DNA from: Candidatus Atribacteria bacterium
Lineage (GTDB): Bacteria; Atribacterota; Atribacteria; Atribacterales; Caldatribacteriaceae
DNA length: 18,598 nt
Assembly (NCBI GenBank): GCA_029982105.1
Contig: JARRCQ010000003.1
Coordinates: forward strand, 1 to 18,598
Direction: 5' to 3'
Shown here: positions 13,855 to 18,598 of the stretch, piece by piece
How positions within the stretch are numbered: position 1 is the stretch's first letter
How the letters are laid out: each line of letters starts with the position of its first letter
Position numbers and translations under genes: made by a program
Notes under the pieces: model-generated
Database searches by the model: none
The model's input: only the letters and a program-made list of their open reading frames with translations
What the model was told of the DNA's origin: nothing

Positions 13855-14948
13855 TTTGTCTCCTCCATCACTACCAATTCTCGGATTTCTTTGACGCTTA
13901 AACCTTTGAGTCCCAATTTTTCCACTGTTCTTCCCTCTTGCCAGTAATTTCTCCCGTGAAGGATGCATGCTAAGTGAATCATAGCATCAATTGTGGGAGT
14001 AGGAGTTTCTAACATATGACCAATAGAAGATATAGGAACAAGGCTGGCCGGAACATCTTCTGTAATATAGCGGTGGAAGACAGTGGGAGGAGCTTTAATT
14101 CCGTAATATCCAGGGTTATTTTGAATAGCTTCAAATAGATTGCGACCATGAGCGTCATAGGCAGAATAAAGCCATTCTCGAGCGGTAATTGCTCTTATTC
14201 CTAAAGACTCTCCTACTTTAACCCTTTCTTTATCTACTTCCTCTAAAATTAGAGCTACTGAAGGAGTTACTCCTTCTATATAATAATCAAATTCTCCATG
14301 GGTATTTTCGATACGACCGGCGTTAAGTATGGTTATAGTAGGGTGAAAAACTGCACCAATGTTATTGAAGCTGGTTTTTAAAACGTTATCCTCAGGGACA
14401 AATTGGGGAAGCGCTTTCCTTAAAGTTTGCACCACTTCCACTGTTTGATGAGCAGGGATAGCAGCTACCGGAACACTATTTTTAATTCTAAAAATTTTCA
14501 CCTGAGCTGGGCCAGAAATCCTGCTGGCAAAAATAAAAGTTTGGGCTTCAGCTACTATGACTTTGGCGCGGCACTCTCTTTCTTTTAAAACCTGTTTTAC
14601 TTCTAATGCTCCTCCAGTACGTCCTGGGTTAAGAACTATAATCTGCCCATCTTCTAAATAATTGCTCATCCTCTCAGCTATATAACGATGACCGGTGGCA
14701 GGAAGTACTACCATAATTACCTTTGCTCCTCGGACAGCTTCTTCTATATCAGAAGTGACTAAGGCTAAGGGAGCAAAACCCTGTATTTCTCCTTCTACTT
14801 GCATTCCTCCCATAAGCTTTATAGAATTTATGCGCTCCGGAGTACGATTAAAAAGGTTAACTTGGAAACCTTTTAGACTTAAATAGGCAGCCAAGGCTTG
14901 TCCTCCATGTCCGGCTCCTAATACGGCAAAAGTGAATTCCTCGTTCAT
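13851..14948 (-). CDS. NAD(P)-dependent octopine/nopaline (opine) dehydrogenase-family protein
   Basis: 365 residues. The N-terminal Rossmann fold shows FAVLGAGHGGQALAAYL (G11-x-G13-x-x-G16) and an acid-free beta2 end (NLFNRTPER) that may favour NADP (inference). The middle has MVVLPATGHRYIA and VLNPGRTGGA. The C-terminal opine-dehydrogenase domain has FNNIGAVFHPTITILNAG with His202, the expected catalytic histidine. Opine dehydrogenases reductively join an amino acid amine to a 2-oxoacid; some relatives act on other amines. The start at 14948 overlaps the upstream stop as ATGA; the ATG at 14969 lacks a ribosome-binding site. The stop overlaps the next gene's start in the same way. The true substrate is unknown. 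Confidence 0.8.
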   Translation of the reverse strand: MNEEFTFAVLGAGHGGQALAAYLSLKGFQVNLFNRTPERINSIKLMGGMQVEGEIQGFAPLALVTSDIEEAVRGAKVIMVVLPATGHRYIAERMSNYLEDGQIIVLNPGRTGGALEVKQVLKERECRAKVIVAEAQTFIFASRISGPAQVKIFRIKNSVPVAAIPAHQTVEVVQTLRKALPQFVPEDNVLKTSFNNIGAVFHPTITILNAGRIENTHGEFDYYIEGVTPSVALILEEVDKERVKVGESLGIRAITAREWLYSAYDAHGRNLFEAIQNNPGYYGIKAPPTVFHRYITEDVPASLVPISSIGHMLETPTPTIDAMIHLACILHGRNYWQEGRTVEKLGLKGLSVKEIRELVVMEETK

Positions 14949-15940
14949 AGTTGATTGTTTATCCTCCATTCGGTGATTTGCACTAGCTTCTGCACCATAG
15001 TTTTATAATCTATGCCACTCGCGTTACACATTTCTGGAAAAGCACTGTGCCGATAATAAAGAGAAGGAAGAGAGTTAAGTTCAAAGAAAAAGGGAATCCC
15101 TTCTTTCTCGGAAAACATCAGCTTAAAAGTGGCATAATCTCGCATATGTAATTCCTGGAAAATCCGGAGAGCCATTTTTTCTATCTGAGTTTTCTGCTCT
15201 TCCTCGAGAGGAGCAGGGCACAATACATCTTCTACATATCCTTTATCATTTTTAGTTTGAAAATCCCAGAGGGGTACCTGGTGAGAAACGTTAACTTCCA
15301 TAATGGGTAGAGGAAAGACGTTTTTCCCGTTGCCCCATACTCCCACCATCATTTCTCTTCCCGTTAAAAATTTTTCCACTATTACTTCATCTTTGGTTTC
15401 CAAGAAAACTCTTTGTGCTTCTCTTTCTAACTCTTCTCGGTTTTGGACCACCGATTGACTGGTAATTATCTCTTGATGAGAACGAAAACGGGGCTTGACA
15501 ATGAGAGGAAAATCCAGATTTTCTGGTATTTCTTCTTTGGGAGACCATATAAAATAAGAAGGAGTAGGTATACCTATTCCCCTTAAACACAGTTTACTTA
15601 AGGAGCGGTCTAAACAAAGTGAATGAACCATAGAGTTAGACCCTAAATAAGGTATATTATTAGCATCTAAAAGAAGAGGAAGAAAGGCTTGATTGTAAAT
15701 ACCCGAAACACAGATGGTAAGGTTGAACACTAAGTCTATCTTTTCAGAAAGAAATTCACTTATCTGGGGTAGAGGTAAATCTACATTAATTTTATTTACC
15801 TCCCATCCCGCCTCTTGCAATGCTTCCTCTATCATAGCCAAAGTTTTACCTTTAAGCTCAGTTCGAGTTTTATAGAAGTTTTCTTCTTGATTTTCAAAGA
15901 TTTCTTGACTGTAGGTAATCCAAGCGCTTTTGATAGGCAT
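14945..15940 (-). CDS. D-alanine-D-alanine-ligase-like ATP-grasp enzyme
   Basis: 331 residues, near the usual 300-360 for Ddl. It has DLVFNLT, ANNIPYLGSNSMV, LDRSLSKLCLRGIGIPTPSYF, the ATP-grasp strand FPLIVKPRFRS, VIVEKFLTGREMMVGVWG and the metal/substrate loop FELNSLPSLYYRHSAFP. The canonical Ddl glycine loop (EGSSVGV after VKP) is replaced by RFRSHQEIIT, and the HGxxGEDG substrate segment is altered (ICVSGIYNQ). It is therefore probably not a cell-wall Ddl but another amino acid or peptide ligase. The ATG at 15940 is preceded by AAGGAAG; a GTG at 15943 is too close to that site. First gene of the three-gene minus-strand operon. Confidence 0.8.
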   Translation of the reverse strand: MPIKSAWITYSQEIFENQEENFYKTRTELKGKTLAMIEEALQEAGWEVNKINVDLPLPQISEFLSEKIDLVFNLTICVSGIYNQAFLPLLLDANNIPYLGSNSMVHSLCLDRSLSKLCLRGIGIPTPSYFIWSPKEEIPENLDFPLIVKPRFRSHQEIITSQSVVQNREELEREAQRVFLETKDEVIVEKFLTGREMMVGVWGNGKNVFPLPIMEVNVSHQVPLWDFQTKNDKGYVEDVLCPAPLEEEQKTQIEKMALRIFQELHMRDYATFKLMFSEKEGIPFFFELNSLPSLYYRHSAFPEMCNASGIDYKTMVQKLVQITEWRINNQL

Positions 15941-15968
15941 CACTTCCTTTTACCTTTTTACCAAAAAT

Positions 15969-15998
15969 AGAATAACACAAATTAGCTTATTAATGCAA
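15969..15998 (-). promoter_or_regulatory. candidate promoter of the ATP-grasp/opine dehydrogenase/B12-domain operon
   Basis: Read on the minus strand, TTGCAT (15998-15993), an 18-base spacer and TATTCT (15974-15969) lie about 29 bases before the ATG at 15940. Spacing and distance are right, and box matches are moderate. Confidence 0.4.
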
Positions 15999-16614
15999 AT
16001 CTTACTGAGGATAGCCCTTTTTTCTTTTGTGTCAGTTTATTTAGCTATCGAAATTTTGTGTATCATTCTTCATTGGAAAAGGGAGCATTTGATAAAAGAA
16101 ATATTTGGCCCTTGCAATAGCCGCCGGATGACCATTAATTTGGCTCGTGGTGGGGTTGAGTATGGAGCTACTCAACCTCGGAATTTTGCTAGTCCTTTAC
16201 TGGTGGTGTAGAATTTTACTAATCTTTGTAATTTCATCCCTATACTTGCTTTTTCCGGGGGAGTGAGAAGTGTTAGCATTTCTCTATCAATATTTGGTGG
16301 GGGGAGAAAGATATTTGTTTTCAAACTGCTTTCCAGTTGGGTAGGAAATGTTTAGAAAAAATGCCGAAGGGATATAATTGCTGATTGCTATTCGGTATCT
16401 AAAAGGAAAGATAGCTTTAAGTAATATTACAGAGCAGCCGCTCTTCCGAATCTGGAGGGAATCACTGGTGTTAAAAGAGCTGAGAGATAGAACTCTCTAC
16501 TGGGGGCATTGTGGGAAATGTGATTACCGGTCAGTATATGGAGATTGCCGAGTTCTATATTATGCTTATTTTAAGGATTATTCAGTTCCTGATCAGGGTT
16601 GTAAGTTTAATTAG
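15993..16614 (+). pseudogene. decayed radical SAM/SPASM-domain gene
   Basis: Two coding remnants of one gene remain. The first (ATG 15993, frame open to TAG at 16209) has a hydrophobic segment, then EYGATQPRNFASPLLVV. It resembles the leader just before the cluster motif of radical SAM proteins whose next residues are typically W-N-x-T-x-x-C-N. Reading through the TAG gives N-F-T-N-L-C-N, so a Trp codon (TGG to TAG) appears to have become a stop. The C-x3-C-x2-C motif itself is then lost. The second remnant (16378-16614, another frame) reads NITEQPLFRIWRES...LKELRDR...CGKCDYRSVYGDCR, a SPASM C-terminus in which one expected Cys is Tyr. The whole is about 620 bases against over 1,000 for intact genes, so internal deletion and frameshift are implied. 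Family recognition is from memory. Confidence 0.7.
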
Positions 16615-16685
16615 TAGTTTTGGGAAGAGAGGTCAAAAAAAGAAGCTTATCTGGCAAATTTTTGATTTAATTAAAGAGGTGAAAA

Positions 16686-18203
16686 ATGGATAATAGTTTT
16701 TATGTTACTACTCCTATTTACTATGTAAACGATGTTCCTCATATCGGTCATGCGTATACTACTTGTGCTGCTGATGTTCTGGCTCGCTATTATCGCTTGC
16801 GAGGAGATAGAGTCCTTTTTTCTACTGGTACTGATGAACACGGACAAAAGATAGAGAAAGCTGCTAAAGACCAGGGAATTTCTCCTCAAGAACTGGTGGA
16901 TAAAGTGGTGGTTCGTTTCCAGGATTTGTGGGAGAAAATGAACATCTCTTACGATGAGTTTATTCGTACCACTGATCCTCGTCACATAAAAGTAGTGCAA
17001 GATTTTTTCCGATTACTGGATGAACGAGGCTACATTTATCTTGGGGATTATGAAGGGTGGTATTGTGTTCCTTGTGAAACCTTCTGGCCGGAAAACCAAT
17101 TGGATGAGCGTCTGGTGTGCCCGGATTGTGGAAGACCTTTAGAGAGGTTGAAAGAAGAAAGTTATTTTTTTGCTCTTTCTCGTTTTCAAGAACCACTTTT
17201 GCAATATTTGGAAAGTCATCCCGATTTTATAATGCCTGAAAGTCGATATCATGAAATTGAGAGTTTTATAAGAGGAGGACTCAAAGACCAGAGTATTTCT
17301 CGTCTGGGACTGGAATGGGGGATACCAGTTCCTTCCAACCCTCGTCATACTCTTTATGTGTGGTTTGATGCTTTGGTTAATTATTTAACTGTAGCTGGTT
17401 GGGGGAGTTCGGAAGAAAAATTCTCTACTTTTTGGCCTTCTGCTTATCATTTGGTGGGTAAAGATATTCTTCGCTTTCACGCTGTTCTCTGGCCTGGAAT
17501 GCTTATGGCTGCATCTTTGCCTCTGCCTCGGAGAATATTTGCCCATGGTTGGTGGACGGTAGAAGGAGAAAAAATGTCCAAATCTCGGGGTAATGTAGTA
17601 GACCCTTATTTAATGATTGACTGCTATGGAGTAGACCGTTTCCGGTATTTTCTGATGAGGGAAGTGAGCTTTGGCTTGGATGGAGATTTTTCAGAAAAAG
17701 CACTAGTAGAACGTTCTAATTCTGATTTATCCGACAACTTTGGCAACTTCGTTCATAGAACTTTAGGGATGGTATGGAGATATAAAAAGGGAGTAGTAAG
17801 GAGACCTTCTCTTTATCCCGATGAAGGGTGGGAAGAATTGTTGAAAGAAACAAAAGCAAATTACTTCTATTATATGGAGCAATTTGCTTTTGCGCAGGCC
17901 TTGGAACAGGTTTGGAAACTGGTGCATTTTGCTAACCGCTATATTGACCGGGAAGCTCCTTGGCGTCTATATCAGGAAGGGAAAGAAAAGGAAGTGGAAG
18001 CTCTTCTTTATCAATTATTGGATGATGCTCGATTACTGAGTTATTTGGTTTATCCTTTTATGCCCGATACCGCTTTGAAATTAAGAGAACTTCTGGGTTT
18101 GCCCCGGAATTGGGAGAAAGAAAGAAATTTATCCTGGCAAGAAGGACCGGAGGTTTATTCAGTGGAAGAAGCTCAACCTTTGTTTCCCAGAATTATAAAT
18201 TAA
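16686..18203 (+). CDS. metG: methionyl-tRNA synthetase
   Basis: Class I synthetase charging tRNA-Met, 505 residues, without the C-terminal tRNA-binding domain fused. Signatures are HIGH at 19-22 (VPHIGHAYT), GTDEHGQKIEKAA, a zinc knuckle C127-x2-C130 and C145-x2-C148, and KMSKS at 296-300 (GEKMSKSRGN). The anticodon-binding helical domain follows (for example FGNFVHRTLGM and PWRLYQEG). GAGGTG precedes the ATG. The separate tRNA-binding protein is encoded immediately downstream. Confidence 0.97.
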   Translation: MDNSFYVTTPIYYVNDVPHIGHAYTTCAADVLARYYRLRGDRVLFSTGTDEHGQKIEKAAKDQGISPQELVDKVVVRFQDLWEKMNISYDEFIRTTDPRHIKVVQDFFRLLDERGYIYLGDYEGWYCVPCETFWPENQLDERLVCPDCGRPLERLKEESYFFALSRFQEPLLQYLESHPDFIMPESRYHEIESFIRGGLKDQSISRLGLEWGIPVPSNPRHTLYVWFDALVNYLTVAGWGSSEEKFSTFWPSAYHLVGKDILRFHAVLWPGMLMAASLPLPRRIFAHGWWTVEGEKMSKSRGNVVDPYLMIDCYGVDRFRYFLMREVSFGLDGDFSEKALVERSNSDLSDNFGNFVHRTLGMVWRYKKGVVRRPSLYPDEGWEELLKETKANYFYYMEQFAFAQALEQVWKLVHFANRYIDREAPWRLYQEGKEKEVEALLYQLLDDARLLSYLVYPFMPDTALKLRELLGLPRNWEKERNLSWQEGPEVYSVEEAQPLFPRIIN

Positions 18204-18216
18204 AGGAGTGAGAAAG

Positions 18217-18552
18217 ATGGCATTGCCGGAAATTAACTTGGAGGATTTTCAAAATATCGATTTGCGGGTGGGTGAGATAGTACAAGCAGAGAAAATAGAG
18301 GGAACCAAAGCTCTTTTAGCTTTACGAGTTAACCTAGGAGAAGAAGAGAGGAATTTAGTGGCTGGATTAGCTAATTATTATCAGCCTGAGGAATTAGTGG
18401 GAAAGAAAATCATCGTTCTTACCAATCTAAAACCGGCTACCATTCGGGGAATTAAATCGGAAGGGATGTTGTTAGCTGCCGATGATGGAAAAGGGACGGT
18501 CAGCATTTTAACTGTAGATAGAGATATAGCGCCGGGAAGCAAAATAAGATGA
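18217..18552 (+). CDS. stand-alone tRNA-binding (Trbp111/MetG C-terminal-type) domain protein
   Basis: 111 residues forming one EMAP-II/Trbp111-type OB fold: INLEDFQNIDLRVGEIVQAE, then LVAGLANYYQPEELVGKKII, then TNLKPATIRGIKSEGMLLAA. In many bacteria this domain is fused to the C-terminus of MetG and promotes dimerisation and tRNA binding. Here it is a separate gene 13 bases after metG's stop. The ATG at 18217 is preceded by AAGGAG eight bases away. The GTG at 18208 lies inside that site. Its TGA overlaps the tatD ATG. Confidence 0.92.
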   Translation: MALPEINLEDFQNIDLRVGEIVQAEKIEGTKALLALRVNLGEEERNLVAGLANYYQPEELVGKKIIVLTNLKPATIRGIKSEGMLLAADDGKGTVSILTVDRDIAPGSKIR

Positions 18553-18598
18553 GTTTTTGGATTGATGTTCATGCTCACCTAGAGGGAGAAGAGTTCCT
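18549..18598 (+). CDS. tatD: TatD-family metal-dependent hydrolase, 3'-truncated by window edge
   Basis: Only 16 codons are visible, reading MSFWIDVHAHLEGEEF. The H-x-H metal-binding motif right after the first strand and the D-x-H-A-H-L context are typical of TatD deoxyribonucleases. The position after metG is the common one. The start overlaps the previous stop as ATGA. Confidence 0.75.
   Translation, partial: MSFWIDVHAHLEGEEF

Noticed and set aside
13855..13968. N-terminal extension of the cobalamin-domain protein
   Set aside because: It lies wholly within the opine dehydrogenase gene, and the ATG at 13854 has a strong ribosome-binding site and an ATGA overlap.
14949..14969. Earlier ATG for the opine dehydrogenase
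   Set aside because: No ribosome-binding site precedes it, while the ATG at 14948 overlaps the upstream stop and starts right at the Rossmann fold.
16154..16177. Nine-base hairpin GGTTGAGTA/TACTCAACC
   Set aside because: It lies inside the codons for G-V-E-Y-G-A-T-Q-P in the pseudogene, so coding history explains the sequence, and no T-run follows.
15930..16211. Apparent 93-residue membrane protein on the + strand
   Set aside because: Its C-terminal third matches the leader of radical SAM proteins and continues as N-F-T-N-L-C-N after the stop. It is better explained as the 5' part of a pseudogene.
16199..16229. Degenerate match to the hairpin repeat (ACTGGTGG... ACTAATCTTTG)
   Set aside because: The stem is not preserved and the bases are explained as codons of the pseudogene (L-V-V-stop-N-F-T-N-L-C).

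Overview
The window reads as a chromosomal piece of an anaerobic bacterium. The gene set includes a bacterial microcompartment (BMC) locus with DeoC, an RpiB-like protein, an acylating aldehyde dehydrogenase and PduL. It also has many Fe-S and cobalamin-type proteins, frequent AGA/AGG arginine codons and some TTG starts. The combination resembles what I recall of Atribacterota (OP9/JS1) genomes. That assignment is inference from gene content, not a measured phylogeny.

Region 1 (1-6684, + strand) is a BMC operon entering from the left edge. In order it encodes: a vertex pentamer (EutN/CcmL, cut by the window edge), a second pentamer, a PduS/RnfC-like flavo-Fe-S protein, a PduT-like tandem BMC shell protein, an acylating aldehyde dehydrogenase, two more pentamers that overlap each other, an RpiB/LacA/LacB-family isomerase, deoxyribose-phosphate aldolase, and a PduL-type phosphotransacylase. 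DeoC, the dehydrogenase and PduL carry N-terminal amphipathic extensions typical of cargo targeting. The inferred chemistry is: 2-deoxy-sugar phosphate to acetaldehyde plus a triose phosphate, aldehyde to acyl-CoA, then acyl-CoA to acyl phosphate. A PduS/PduT pair could carry electrons across the shell. This fits the sugar-phosphate-utilising BMC class. A DeoR-family regulator (6807-7583) follows behind its own promoter.

Region 2 (7584-10826, +) has a candidate promoter, a LeuC/LeuD-type dehydratase pair whose small subunit has a non-standard specificity loop, and glyA. A 390-base gap follows with a cluster of hairpin repeats, two of which show covarying stems.

Region 3 (11219-12235, +) has a small NifU-C-terminal-like Fe-S scaffold protein, a 430-base gap with a long imperfect stem and a textbook TTGACA-N17-TATAAT promoter, and a small S1-domain RNA-binding protein.

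Region 4 (12208-15940, - strand) is a three-gene operon with ATGA stop/start overlaps at both junctions. It encodes a D-Ala-D-Ala-ligase-like ATP-grasp enzyme, an octopine/nopaline dehydrogenase-family protein, and a cobalamin-binding-domain protein with a glutamate-mutase-like barrel. This cassette is the best candidate here for an undescribed pathway.

Region 5 (15993-16614, +) is a decayed radical SAM/SPASM gene with a nonsense codon at the conserved Trp before the expected cluster motif.

Region 6 (16686-18598, +) is metG, a stand-alone tRNA-binding-domain gene, and the start of tatD, cut by the right edge.

I saw no tRNA, rRNA, CRISPR array, intact insertion sequence or replication origin.
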